NCBI GenBank assembly: GCA_030620095.1
Contig: JAUTXW010002105.1
Coordinates: 166,501-230,500, forward strand
Direction of reading: 5' to 3'
Origin: Kuschelorhynchus macadamiae
Taxonomy: Eukaryota; Arthropoda; Insecta; Coleoptera; Curculionidae
Length of the DNA stretch: 64,000 bases
The notes under the pieces were generated by a model, which ran no database searches, was not told the DNA's origin, and worked only from the letters and a program-made list of their open reading frames with translations. Numbering within the stretch: the first letter of the stretch is position 1; each line of letters opens with the position of its first letter. The position numbers and the translations under genes are program-made. Of the stretch, positions 28,161 to 42,384 are shown piece by piece.

Positions 28161-31100
28161 ATCATTGATGGTGTGCTAGAACAATATAATAGAAATTACA
28201 ATCAAATTTAATTATGTCATAATCATCTAATTATCTTATTAATAGATGCGTGGCGTGACACAAAGGGGTAGATTATACTAAAAGTTGTACCATTGCTGTA
28301 AAAATACGTTTTATTTGGTGGAACATAAATATTTTTCTTAAATCAAACCAGTTTCACACTATGATAAAAAAGAAAGGTTTTGTAGTAAATTAAAATTTCA
28401 CAGAAATGTATCACAAAACAATTCGCTACACATTTCCTTTCTACATTTCAATTGTGTAGGGAATGTGGTATCATCCATACATTCTTACACTACTACTACT
28501 AAAACAATTGATTTAAAAAATTAGGTCTTGGAGATTTTTCTTCAAAATAAAGCATCAAGCTATGGACTTTTGACATAAACTAACAAGCAAAAAAATGCAA
28601 TAATAAAAGAAAAACATTTATTATACAGGGTCTTTCCTAATAAGTGTCCGATATTTACAGGATAATTCCTCCAAAAGTTCCCAAAGAAAAAATAAAATCT
28701 CATTTTTTTTCAAAATAAAGCATCAAGCTAGGGACTTTTGACAAAAAAAATGCAATAATAAAAGAAAAACATAAGTTGGTTGTGGAATTATAGTTAATTT
28801 TGCTTGCGGTCACCTATCCACATAAACAATATAAAAAATTATTTCCTTTCTACGTTTCAATTGTGTGGGGAATGTGGTATCCTCCATACATTCTTACGCT
28901 ACTACTAAAACAATTGATTTAAAAAATTAGGTCTTGGAGATAATAAGTAAACAAAGTAACATATCAGCTATAATAGAAATTCGTTTATTATACAGGGTCT
29001 TTCCTAATAAGGTAGAAATTAAGGTTATGTATTTTTTAGCAAATGTATGTCCTCAGCAAACAGCGTCTTGTGCAGCTGTTGGTTCAGATTATTTTATGAA
29101 ATTTTAACCACAAGTTAAGAAGACTACCTCCTAACGATATACGGTGCCGAGAAGATTCAAATTTATACATGGTGTCTCAGATCATTGGACATTTTATAAA
29201 ATTTTCAATTCGCAATATCCAAGTTTTTTAAATGGATCACCCTGTATTTGATATTTTTTTCTGAAAGAGGCTTAAAAATCTTTGTTATTATCAAACTTTT
29301 GGACTGGAGTAAGTTTGGTTAAATCACAATATTTTCACCCAAAGAATCTGCAGTTATGCTGTGTACCTTTAATTAGCGAACACCCTGTATAATAATTAAC
29401 CTGTCCTATATATTTTTTTTCTGAAGGAGGCTTAAAGTACCTATCCACTGATATATACATGCCCTATATCTAAATCTAATAGTTAACGAAATACATAGAA
29501 ATATATGAAAATTTACAACTAATTAATGCTGACTATAATGTAAAGCCTTAAATCTATAAAGATAATTAAAAGAACGCTTCAAGGATTTTTAATTTTCCAA
29601 TATCCAAGTTAATTGGGTCATATATGTATATATACAGGGTGTTCAGCTAAGGGTGGTTTTCGGCCATATCTCCGAAAGTATTTGCCCTAAGTTATTGGGG
29701 AAAAAATCGAATAAGTAAATCGCCAAAAATAAAAAAGCTGGAAAATTATTTTCGACGCGCAACAACAACCGTAAAAATGAAAAACACGGTTTTTTTAAAA
29801 AGTTCCAATTAATCCTTATCGAAATTATTTTTTGTGATCTAATAATTCCGCATTATACAGGGTTTTTCCTAATAAGGTAGAAATTAAAGTTATGTATTTT
29901 TTAGCAAATGTATGTCCTCAGCAAACAGCGTCTTGTGCAGCTGTTGGTGCAGATCATTTTATGAAATTTTAACCACATGTTAAGAAGACTACCTCCTAAC
30001 GATATATGGTGCCGAGAAGATTCAAATTTATACAAGGTGTCTCAGATCATTGGACATTTTATAAAATTTTCAATTCGCAATATCCAAGTTTTTTAAATGG
30101 ATCACCCGGTATTTGATATTTTTTTCTGAAAGAGGCTTAAAGTACCTATTATCGGGAAAAAATCGAATAAGTAAATCGCCAAAAATAAAAAAGCTGGAAA
30201 ATTATTTTCGACGCGCAACAACAACCGTAAAATAAAAAACACGGTTTTTTTAAATAGCTCCAATTAATCCATATCGAAAGTATTTTTTGTGATCTAATAA
30301 TTCCGCAGAATAATAGTCCCAAGTCTGTATAAAGTGAGGTAAAGCAAAATATACTATAATAAGAATTTTCTTATTATGATTAAAAGCTAATATTATTTTT
30401 TATCAGTGGGAAAACAGGTTATTTTGAAGTAACTAAAAAATGAAGAGAGATATCAAAACGCGGTTTTCTCCAGAATTTAGGTAATTTTTCCCTCTTTAAA
30501 CTAACTCTGTTGAAAGCATACTGTTCCGTTTGGTTTTTTCGAGAAAATCTCTAAAAATTGAATTTTGTTTAAACAACGCCCTCTAGTAGGTGTACCAACA
30601 ACTATCGAGCGTCAAAAATGACAACAATTATAAGAGCATTAAATGCTCTTTCAAACAAATACCCACTTGAATACCATTAAATAAAAGATGTAGGAGGCAG
30701 AGCACTTTGAAAATTGATTTATTTATTATCTTCCCCCACCCTTATTATCGGAAATATGACAAATCGCCTTAAACAAAACTGACGCAGATTTGGTTGGAGT
30801 TTTTGTTGCTCTTATTAAAATGTTACCTCATATTGGGTATTTTCGAATAAAAAGTTGTTTTTTTATTTTCTATTGCAGGTACGCCGCCTTGTGGTAGTTT
30901 TACAAACTTGGAAATATTTTCCAACAATTTCTCTTGGCCACTTTAGTAACGAAAAAAATTTTTTTTGGGAGGCTGTAGCATCCATAGTCTGAGAAAAGCT
31001 ACCCAGCCACCCTTAGTGGGACACCCTGTATATACATATATGACCAAACTAAAAAAACTTGGATATTGCAAAATTAAAATCCTTGAAGCGTTCTTTTAAT

Positions 31101-32855
31101 TATCTTCATAGATTTAAGGCTTTACATTATAGGCAGCATTAATTAGTTGAAACTTTCCATATAATTCTAGATATTTCGTTAACTATTAGATTTAGGTATA
31201 GAACATGTATATATCATTGATAGGTATTTTAAAACTCTTTCAGAAAAAATATCAAATACAGGGTGATCCATTTAAAAAACTTGGATATTGCGAATTGAAA
31301 ATTTTGAAAATATGATCTGAGATACCCGGTATAATTTTAAAACTCCTAACCATCATAGATCGTGAGTAGTTAGTCTTCTTAACTTGTGGTTAAAATTTCA
31401 TTAAATAATCTGAACTATCAACTGCACAAGACGTTGTTTGCTGAGGACATAAATTTGCTAAAAAAATACATAACCTTAATTCCTGTCTAAATGACACAAA
31501 ATTTGAATAAGAAGTTCTTATAAAAGTTACCTTTATTTCTTTCAGGGAATCTAAAAATGTAAAAATATACAGGGTGTTCCATTTAAAATTCAGGGTTTGA
31601 AGTCGGTACAGCACTTTTCGAATACCCTGTATTAATAAAACTTAAAAAATTTAAAAAATTCATTAAAACCAAGAAATATTTTTACCTAAAGTATCTGCAG
31701 TTATGCTGTGTGCCAGTAATTAGCGGACACCCTGTATAAATATTTTTTAAGATATTTATTTAAATTTTAAAGAGGAATTTTTGCTTTCTTTTTTGTATTT
31801 TACCACATTTATCGCTATTAAATATGTGAGGATAAATATGCATTCCAAAAAAAAAAGCAATACAACTGAGCGATATTATTTAAAATGTTGGAGTGGTTCG
31901 GGCTATTATAAACCTTTCAATAATTAAATTGTAAAATGTTGGAGTGGTTCGGGCTATTATAAACCTTTCAATAATTAAATTGTATGGGGTCCTTAATTTC
32001 CTATGTTTTAAATAGAAAGTTATTATAAAATGTCAACTAAAAGGCATTGGATAAAACGAAGTTAATATGTTTAAAAAATTGTGGTTATTTGTCGGCAAAT
32101 TGGAATCATGATAGCAATTTCGTGGATATGGAGAAAAAAAATGTTTATATTATGAAGAAAGTTTCTAAATAAAGAAATAATTGTACCTATTTTAAATAAC
32201 TAAATCCAACTTTAATAATCCAAGACCGTTTAAAACTTACATAAATTTACACATACTGCACACATATTTTTGGAACGAAAATTTCCGAATGTTTAAAAGA
32301 CGGTTATACAATACTACATGATCACGTTGGTTGGCTTTAAGATAAAACCAACGGTTATTTGAAAAATAGGATCGGTCTGCTATATACTTGCGTGGGCAGA
32401 GTTGCCGACTTTAGCGCGAAAACTATCGATTTTTCACACTTTTTCCTAATAACCAAAAGTGATAGTATTTGGATAGGGACAACTTTTTTATTTGAAACTT
32501 TTTTTTTCGCATCGTATTTTAATGCAATTAAAATTTTAATTTCAACACTTTTCTATTTTACATGCGAAATATGATAACACTATCTCTGCTGGCTACCGAG
32601 AAACCATGTGATTACAAGCATTCTGGAAGACTGTGTACATAAAATATGTTTAAAGAAAAAAATCCGCAAATATCTAATATCACAATATTTTTACAAAAAA
32701 AATGGCAGTTATGATAGGATCATGTGGATAATTAAAAATTCAATCTCTAAAAATTATTGTTAACAGCCTTAAACATGCATTAAAAATATCATCTGTTTGA
32801 GCCTACATAAAATACGGTTAAATAACTCATGTAGATATTTAAAAATTCAATCCCT
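28161..32855. repeat. Left outer arm, repeat modules, no gene
   Basis: Collinear with 2529-7240 of copy 1; holds the same TACAGGGT/ACCCTGTA modules (about 28615-31740). The palindrome partner is 36300-41050. Confidence 0.8.
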
Positions 32856-33885
32856 TACGTGTATGGTATATACACGTAAAAAAAGGAAATACGAAGATTT
32901 GAATAATTTCACTGAAACGAAAAGAGTTTTCTTTGAATAGGTTTTTTTTCACACGACAATTTTTACGATTTTTTAATAAAATACATTATATATGTAAATA
33001 TACCGTCAGAGATCAATTAGAAACTTGAATCGCTTTTAGGAAAATCTACAAACATTTTTTAGTAAATAAGTTTTTTTTTTCGGTTTTGTGATACTTAACT
33101 ATTATATGCAAAAATCGGGCTATCTTGGTTCTACATAATGTAAAAAATTATGAATTGTATTTATAAATATGAATGTTTTTTTTCCTCTGCATACCATACA
33201 CGTAAAAAAAGGAAATACGAAGGTTTGAATAATTTCACTGAAACAATATTTAGGAAAATCTACAAACATTTTTCCCAATATTTGGGAAATAACCTAAACA
33301 ATTATTGAAAGTTTTATAATGTGTTTATTTATCACCATAAATAACCGATTTTCATACGACAATTTTTACGATTTTTAATAAAATACATTGGATATGTAAA
33401 TATACCGTCAGAGATCAATTAGAAACTTGAATCGCTTTTAGGAAAATTATTATTTTTAGAAACAGAAGGGATATTTTTTAAATATTTTACAGCTTTTTAT
33501 CTAGGAAACTGTTCAGCACTATGGTTTTCGGGGATGATTAACAAGAATATGCCACTATTATTGTATTTTTTTTTGATGAGTTCTTTTTTCATACGACAAT
33601 TTTTACGATTTTTAATAAAATGCATTGGATATGTAAATATACCGTCAGAGATCAATTAGAAACTTGAATCGCTTTTAGGCTAGGAAACTGTTCAACGGAG
33701 CATCCTAAAATTTGACGCACTATGGTTTTCGGGGATGATTAACAAGAATATGTCACTATTATTGTTTTTTTTTTGATGAGTTTTTTTTCATACGACAATT
33801 TTTACGATTTTTAATAAAATACATTGGATATGTAAATATACCGTCAGAGATCAATTAGAAACTTGAATCGCTTTTAGGAAAATTG
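32856..33885. repeat. Rearranged inner left arm with 95-bp repeats
   Basis: A deletion of about 1 kb relative to copy 1 joins caatccct to a short inverted repeat (acgtgtatggtatatacacgt). Fragments of the arm are then duplicated (two tacacgtaaaaaaaggaaatac phrases at about 32870 and 33200). Copies of the 95-bp repeat follow at about 32953, 33350, 33590 and 33790. Confidence 0.7.
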
Positions 33886-33887
33886 CC

Positions 33888-34634
33888 TTACCTGCATATG
33901 AACGAGAGACGTCGCTTATACTTTTCCAGCGAAACCTCCCAGTCGCTAGCCTCTCTCGTAGACCGCGCGGCCTCTTCCCTACACCGCTCCAGCTGAGCCT
34001 CCAAGTCGCTAGCCTCTCTCGCAGACCGCGCGGCCTCTTCCCTACACCACACAGCCTCTCTCCTACACCGATCTATTTTGTCACACAATGTCGTCTTCAA
34101 ATTGTCGACTCGAACCATTTCCTCAAGGTCTTCAGCTTGGGAAAATGGTCCCAGATTAATTGGAAACACATCTTCGGGTTGGTCGTCGTCGGTAACAATT
34201 TTTTTTGGTGTCATCAATTTCCGTTTCTTTATAATCCTTCTTCTTTGTTGGATTATAGGTGACACCGGCTCCCCCAACCCAGATGTTGATGGTTGTGGTT
34301 GACTGCTTTCCACCTTATGTTTTTTACCTTGTGCCGCCCCCGAACCATTCATAAGGGCGTCCCTCAGTATTGAAGGTTTTGATGCCTCCTTTATTATTAT
34401 ATCGATAATTATATTCACTGCGGGCTTCGGTTTTTCTTGTCGGTCTAATGGAAAGCAGCCACCGATGGTCTCGTCCATTTTTTTGTTGTTGGCATCACCA
34501 TACTCTGCTTCGAATGCGTCAGGTGTTAGAAGGCTTAAGTTTACAATATCGAAATTATTCTCGGCGAGTGAGTCAATACAGTCACCAAGAACCAAACTAT
34601 TGACTGAACCACCAAATTCACTGAATGAACTCAT
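33888..34634 (-). CDS. PAL central coiled-coil nuclear-type protein (248 aa)
   Basis: Same protein as at 9070-9804 with four extra residues (MDET after NNKK) and Ser in place of Trp near the end. The start is MSSFSEFGG. Basic cluster IIKKRKLMTPKK in the middle; C-terminal coiled coil with duplicated CREEAARSxREASD. Both copies keep an open frame over about 740 bases even though the surrounding arms have many indels, which suggests the gene was recently functional. The stop again lies in CAG|GTAAGG. The GC-richer coding sequence stands out from the AT-rich arms. No catalytic motif is visible; a DNA- or chromatin-binding role is only a guess from the basic cluster. Confidence 0.6.
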   Translation of the reverse strand: MSSFSEFGGSVNSLVLGDCIDSLAENNFDIVNLSLLTPDAFEAEYGDANNKKMDETIGGCFPLDRQEKPKPAVNIIIDIIIKEASKPSILRDALMNGSGAAQGKKHKVESSQPQPSTSGLGEPVSPIIQQRRRIIKKRKLMTPKKIVTDDDQPEDVFPINLGPFSQAEDLEEMVRVDNLKTTLCDKIDRCRREAVWCREEAARSAREASDLEAQLERCREEAARSTREASDWEVSLEKYKRRLSFICR

Positions 34635-34649
34635 TTTTTTATATGTCAC

Positions 34650-36065
34650 GAAGTATTTTAAACTGACCTTTCAAACTGAACGATTGTTAGAGACTGATTG
34701 AATATTTTAGATGGATATTATGCTGTACACAAAATTTTGGGTTAAAACCATAAAGTTGTAATTGGTTTTTACCTCTAGGCTATTTGCTGACCAGTTCCAA
34801 TGCTGTAAAATTATACCCATCTAAAATAATATCTTTTATTACTCGGTTATTTATGGCGATAAATAAACACATTATAAAACTTTTAATTTTAGGATGCCCC
34901 GTTGAACAGTTTCCTAGATAAAAAGCTGTAAAATATTTAAAAAATATCCCTTCTGTTTCTAAAAATAATAATTTTCCTAAAAGCGATTCAAGTTTCTAAT
35001 TGATCTCTGACGGTATATTTACATATCCAATGTATTTTATTAAAAATCGTAAAAATTGTCGTATGAAAATCGATTATTTATGGTGATAAATAAACACATT
35101 ATAAAACTTTCAATAATTGTTTAGGTTATTTCCCAAATATTGGGAAAAATGAAGTAGATTTTCCTAAAAGCGATTCAAGTTTCTAATTGATCTCTGACGG
35201 TATATTTACATATATAATGTATTTTATTAAAAAATCGTAAAAATTGTCGTGTGAAAAAAACCTTATTCAAAGAAAACTCTTTTCGTTTCAGTGAAATTAT
35301 TCAAACCTTCGTATTTCCTTTTTTTACGTGTATGGTATGCAGAGGAAAAAAAACATTCATATTTATAAGCTCGTGATACAATTCATAATTTTTTACATTA
35401 TGTAGAACCAAGATAGCCCGATTTTTGCATATAATAGTTAAGTATCACAAAACCGAAAAAAAAACTTATTTACTATACATAATATAAATAAATTTCAGTT
35501 AGGTAATAAAACAAAATATTAGATTGCATTTCCCCACAATAAAAATTTCATTATTTTAAACATAGACATTAGAGATTTTAACACACGGAAATACGATATT
35601 TAGTTCAAACATGTTTTTTTTGTTTTAATTTACAAACTCGAAAAAATTATAATGAGATTATATTTTACTGGATGTATTTCTTTCGACTAATTAAATTTGG
35701 TATTTTGGTTATTCAAGATAAAGAAAAATATTATGTATTATATATTGTTACAACATCTAGAAATATTAAAATTCATATTGGGACATCTATCACACATTAA
35801 CATTTAACGAAGGATGCATATTATTAGTGTATGTATAATAATTGTTGTATCCTGCTTTTATATTTTCAACTAAAAATACATTTGGTATTTGACTTCCAAG
35901 AAGCACTCATATTTGTATTCGTTTGTGCAACGCTAAAGGGCTGACCGTTTTATAGACCTACCATAAATAAATAGCTGTCACATAAATCTCAATAGGCAAA
36001 AAAACTTCTTTAAAATGACCAAAACCATTAAAAGTAGTGCCGTTAGATTTTAAAGGCTTAAAATC

Positions 36066-36152
<87 letters not shown>

Positions 36153-36296
36153 TATTTTTAGTATTAACTTCAAACCCAGCACACGAAAAATTGATACATA
36201 GATTTAGATATATATTAGTCAAAAATGTGTCAGATCATCGTAAAAGAGCTATCCCCACAGGATATCCCATATATAGAGGTGAGTTCAACGGATGTT
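34650..36296. repeat. Inner right arm of PAL copy 2
   Basis: Matches 9835-11464 of copy 1. It contains inverted 95-bp repeats (about 34975-35065 and 35160-35255) and a (TA)n tract (36069-36147). 34650-34900 is unique spacer upstream of the central gene. No gene. Confidence 0.8.
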
Positions 36297-39200
36297 ATTT
36301 TATGCGTGCTTAGGACTATTAATAATAATTAGAGATTAGGACTATTATTAATAATTAGGGATTGAATTTTTAAATATCTACATGAGTTATTTAACCGTAT
36401 TTTATGTAGGCTCAAACAGATGATATTTTTAATGCATGTTTAAGGCTGTTAACAATAATTTTTAGAGATTGAATTTTTAATTATCCACATGATCCTATCA
36501 TAACTGCCATTTTTTTTGTAAAAATATTGTGATATTAGATATTTGCGGATTTTTTTCTGTACACAGTGTTCCAGAATGCTTGTAATCACATGGTTTCTCG
36601 GTAGCCAGCAGAGATAGTGTTATCATATTTCGCATGTAAAATAGAAAAGTGTTGAAATTAAAATTTTAATTGCATTAAAATACGATGCGAAAAAAAAGTT
36701 TCAAATAAAAAAGTTGTCCCTATCCAAATACTATCACTTTTGGTTATTAGGAAAAAGTGTGAAAAATCGATAGTTTTCGCGCTAAAGTCGGCAACTCTGC
36801 CCACGCAAGTATATAGCAGACCGATCCTATTTTTCAAATAACCGTTGGTTTTATCTTAAAGCCAACCAATGTGATCATGTAGTATTGTATAACCGTCTTT
36901 TAAACATTCGGAAATTTTCGTTCCAAAAATATGTGTGCAGTATGTGTAAATTTATGTAAGTTTTAAACGGTCTTGGATTATTAAAGTTGGATTTAGTTAT
37001 TTAAAATAGGTACAATTATTTCTTTATTTAGAAACTTTCTTCATAATATAAACATTTTTTTTCTCCATATCCACGAAATTGCTATCATGATTCCAATTTG
37101 CCGACAAATAACCACAATTTTTTAAACATATTAACTTCGTTTTATCCAATGCCTTTTAGTTGACATTTTATAATACACTTTCTATTTAAAACATAGGAAA
37201 TTAAGGACCCCATACAATTTAATTATTGAAAGGTTTATAATAGCCCGAACCACTCCAACATTTTAAATAATATCGCTCAGTTGTATTGCTTTTTTTCAAT
37301 TATTGAAATGTTTATAACAGCCCGAACCACTCCAACATTTTAAATAATATCGCTCAGTTGTATTGCTTTTTTTTTGGAATGCATATTTATCCTCACATAT
37401 TTAATAGCGATAAATGTGGTAAAATACAAAAAAGAAAGCAAAAATTCCTCTTTAAAATTTAAATAAATATCTTAAAAAATATTTATACAGGGTGTCCGCT
37501 AATTACTGGCACACAGCATAACTGCAGATACTTTAGGTAAAAATATTTCTTGGTTTTAATGAATTTTTTTAATTTTTTAAGTTTTATTAATACAGGGTAT
37601 TCGAAAAGTGCTGTACCGACTTCAAACCCTGAATTTTAAATGGAACACCCTGTATATTTTTACATTTTTAGATTCCCTGAAAGAAATAAAGGTAACTTTT
37701 ATAAGAACTTCTTATTCAAATTTTGTGTCATTTAGACAGGAATTAAGGTTATGTATTTTTTTAGCAAATTTATGTCCTCAGCAAACAGCGTCTTGTGCAG
37801 TTGATAGTTCAGATTATTTAATAAAATTTTAACCACAAGTTAAGAAGACTACCTTCTAACGATCTATGATGGTTAGGAGTTTTAAAATTATACCGGGTGT
37901 CTCAGATCATATTTTCAAAATTTTCAATTCGCAATATCCAAGTTTTTTAAATGGATCACCCTGTATTTGATATTTTTTCTGAAAGAGTTTTAAAATACCT
38001 ATCAATGATATATACATGTTCTATACCTAAATCTAATAGTTAACGAAATATCTAGAATTATATGGAAAGTTTCAACTAATTAATGCTGCCTATAATGTAA
38101 AGCCTTAAATCTATGAAGATAATTAAAAGAACGCTTCAAGGATTTTAATTTTGCAATATCCAAGTTTTTTTAGTTTGGTCATATATGTATATACAGGGTG
38201 TCCCACTAAGGGTGGCTGGGTAGCTTTTCTCAGACTATGGATGCTACAGCCTCCCAAAAAAATTTTTTTCCGTTACTAAAGTGGCCAAGAGAAATTGTTG
38301 GAAAATATTTCCAAGTTTGTAAAACTACCACAAGACGGCGTACCTGCAATAGAAAATAAAAAAACAACTTTTTATTCGAAAATACCCTATATGAGGTAAC
38401 ATTTTAATAAGAGCAACAAAAACTCCAACCAAATCTGCGTCAGTTTTGTTTAAGGCGATTTGTCATATTTCCGATAATAAGGGTGGGGGAAGATAATAAA
38501 TAAATCAATTTTCAAAGTGCTCTGCCTCCTACATCTTTTATTTAATGGTATTCAAGTGGGTATTTGTTTGAAAGAGCATATAATGCTCTTATAATTGTTG
38601 TCATTTTTGACGCTCGATAGTTGTTGGTACACCTACTAGAGGGCGTTGTTTAAACAAAATTCAATTTTTAGAGATTTTCTCGAAAAAACCAAACGGAACA
38701 GTATGCTTTCAACAGAGTTAGTTTAAAGAGGGAAAAATTACCTAAATTCTGGAGAAAACCGCGTTTTGATATCTCTCTTCATTTTTTAGTTACTTCAAAA
38801 TAACCTGTTTTCCCACTGATAAAAAATAATATTAGCTTTTAATCATAATAAGAAAATTCTTATTATAGTATATTTTGCTTTACCTCACTTTATACAGACT
38901 TGGGACTATTATTTTGCGGAATTATTAGATCACAAAAAATACTTTCGATATGGATTAATTGGAGCTATTTAAAAAAACCGTGTTTTTTATTTTACGGTTG
39001 TTGTTGCGCGTCGAAAATAATTTTCCAGCTTTTTTATTTTTGGCGATTTACTTATTCGATTTTTTCCCGATAATAGGTACTTTCAGCCTCTTTCAGAAAA
39101 AAATATAAAATACCGGGTGATCCATTTAAAAAACTTGGATATTGCGAATTGAAAATTTTATAAGATGTCCAATGATCTGAGACACCTTGTATAAATTTGA

Positions 39201-41050
39201 ATCTTCTCGGCACCATAAATCGTTAGGAGGTAGTCTTCTTAACATGTGGTTAAAATTTCATAAAATGATCTGAACCAACAGCTGCACAAGACGCTGTTTG
39301 CTGAGGACATACATTTGCTAAAAAATACATAACTTTAATTTCTACCTTATTAGGAAAAACCCTGTATAATGCGGAATTATTAGATCACAAAAAATAATTT
39401 CGATAAGGATTAATTGGAACTATTTAAAAAAACCGTGTTTTTTATTTTTACGGTTGTTGCTGCGCGTCGAAAATAATTTTCCAGCTTTTTTATTTTTGGC
39501 GATTTACTTATTCGATTTTTTCCCCAATAACTTAGGGCAAATACTTTCGGAGATATGGCCGAAAACCACCCTTAGCTGAACACCCTGTATATATACATAT
39601 ATGACCCAATTAACTTGGATATTGGAAAATTAAAAATCCTTGAAGCGTTCTTTTAATTATCTTTATAGATTTAAGGCTTTACATTATAGTCAGCATTAAT
39701 TAGTTGTAAATTTTCATATATTTCTATGTATTTCGTTAACTATTAGATTTAGATATAGGGCATGTATATATCAGTGGATAGGTACTTTAAGCCTCCTTCA
39801 GAAAAAAAATATATAGGACAGGTTAATTATTATACAGGGTGTTCGCTAATTAAAGGTACACAGCATAACTGCAGATTCTTTGGGTGAAAATATTGTGATT
39901 TAACCAAACTTACTCCAGTCCAAAAGTTTGATAATAACAAAGATTTTTAAGCCTCTTTCAGAAAAAAATATCAAATACAGGGTGATCCATTTAAAAAACT
40001 TGGATATTGCGAATTGAAAATTTTATAAAATGTCCAATGATCTGAGACACCATGTATAAATTTGAATCTTCTCGGCACCGTATATCGTTAGGAGGTAGTC
40101 TTCTTAACTTGTGGTTAAAATTTCATAAAATAATCTGAACCAACAGCTGCACAAGATGCTATTTGCTGAGGACATACATTTGCTAAAAAATACATAACCT
40201 TAATTTCTACCTTATTAGGAAAGACCCTGTATAATAAACGAATTTCTATTATAGCTGATATGTCACTTTGTTTACTTATTATCTCCAAGACCTAATTTTT
40301 TAAATCAATTGTTTTAGTAGTAGCGTAAGAATGTATGGAGGATACCACATTCCCCACACAATTGAAACGTAGAAAGGAAATAATTTTTTATATTGTTTAT
40401 GTGGATAGGTGACCGCAAGCAAAATTAACTATAATTCCACAACCAACTTATGTTTTTCTTTTATTATTGCATTTTTTTTGCTGTCAAAAGTCCATAGCTT
40501 GATGCTTTATTTTGAAGAAAAAATGAGATTTTATTTTTTCTTTGGGAACTTTTGGAGGAATTATCCTGTAAATATCGGACACTTATTAGGAAAGACCCTG
40601 TATAATAAATGTTTTTCTTTTATTATTGCATTTTTTTGCTTGTTAGTTTATGTCAAAAGTCCATAGCTTGATGCTTTATTTTGAAGAAAAATCTCCAAGA
40701 CCTAATTTTTTAAATCAATTGTTTTAGTAGTAGTAGTGTAAGAATGTATGGATGATACCACATTCCCCACACAATTGAAATGTAGAAAGGAAATGTGTAG
40801 CGAATTGTTTTGTGATACATTTCTGTGAAATTTTAATTTACTACAAAACCTTTCTTTTTTATCATAGTGTGAAACTGGTTTGATTTAAGAAAAATATTTA
40901 TGTTCCACCAAATAAAACGTATTTTTACAGCAATGGTACAACTTTTAGTATAATCTACCCCTTTGTGTCACGCTACGCATCTGTTAATAAGATAATTAGA
41001 TGATTATGACATAATTAAATTTGATTGTAATTTCTATTATATTGTTCTAG
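36297..41050. repeat. Outer right arm of PAL, inverse of left arm, no gene
   Basis: Reverse complement of 2529-7330 and of 28161-32855. This part is missing from copy 1, where the virus sits. Repeat modules lie at about 37485-40610. Confidence 0.85.
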
Positions 41051-41065
41051 CACACCATCAATGAT

Positions 41066-41295
41066 ATGATGACATTAGAACATATGGGCGATGAGTCCGA
41101 CACAGATTCAGAGGAGGACAATCCTACAATAATGCACAAGTTGGTTTGGACAGCCATCTGACTAATGGGGGCAATGGGGATCTGACTAATGGGGGCAATG
41201 GGTGTAATGATGATGGGGGCAATCCATCACCCATCTATATACCGCAAGATGATGGTTATATATTAATATTAAACGATACAAGCATGTTAGAATAG
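41066..41295 (+). pseudogene. Broken copy of the PAL acidic-protein gene
   Basis: Starts with the same two ATGs and acidic segment. After GAGGACAATCCT, 28 bases present in the left arms are replaced by three, shifting the frame. The 3' part (LTNGGNG repeats, C terminus) is still recognisable in the shifted frame. Confidence 0.75.
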
Positions 41296-41299
41296 GTAT

Positions 41300-41307
41300 T
41301 TAGAATA

Positions 41308-41344
<37 letters not shown>

Positions 41345-42312
41345 TTATTATGTATTTTGTATTAATAATGCGTTGTTTTATGAAGACATATTGAGTTTTA
41401 TTTAAAAGAAGACAATAATACCAAATTAAACAAATATTTCTAAACTTTGTTTTATTCTAAACACCCAAATTTAAATATTGATCCGCTATTGCTTGCTACA
41501 ATTAATTTTTACATCCCTATTTGATAAAATAATTATTAAAATGTTTTAAGTAAACATTTCTAAATTTTGTTTATTCTAAATAAATATTTCTAAATTTTGT
41601 TTATTCTAAACACACAAATTTAAATATTGCTCTGCTATTGCTTGGTACATTTAATTTTTTACATCCCTATTTGATACAATAATTATTAAAATGTCTTAAG
41701 TAAATATTTCTAAATTTTGTTTATTCTAAACACCCAAATTTAAATAATGATCTGCCAGTATTAGTGCCCGAGAAAGAATATGTCAAACGTTAACTTTTAA
41801 TTATTCTAAAACACCCAAATTTAAAAGAAGAAAATAATACCAAATTAAGCAAATATTTCTAAACTTTGTTTATTCTAAACACCCAAATTTAAATATTGAT
41901 CCGCTATTGCTTGGTACATTTAATTTTTTACATCCCTATTTGATGCAATAATTATTAAATTGTCTTAAGTAAATATTTCTAAATTTTGTTTATTCTAAAC
42001 ACACAAATTTAAATAATGATCTGCCAGTATTAGTGCCCGAGAAAGAATACGTCAAACGTTAACTTTTAATTATTCTAAAACACCCAAATTTAAAAGAAGA
42101 AAATAATACCAAATTAAGCAAATATTTCTAAACTTTGTTTATTCTAAACACCCAAATTTAAATATTGATCCGCTATTGCTTGGTACATTTAATTTTTACA
42201 TCCCTATTTGATACAATAATTATTAAAATGTCTTAAGTAAATATTTCCAAATTTTGTTTATTCTAAACACCCAAATTTAAATAATGATCTGCCAGTATTA
42301 GTGCCCGAGAAA
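41300..42312. repeat. (TTA)n and 269-bp tandem array, right arm
   Basis: Inverse of the left array. agtgcccgag occurs at about 41763, 42032 and 42300, spacing 268-269. A (TTA)n tract at about 41308-41343 precedes it. Confidence 0.8.
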
Positions 42313-42384
42313 GAATATACCAAACATTAACTTAATGATGAAATCCCTTGTGACCGCACAGAGTGCCTCTCTTCAATTTTATGG

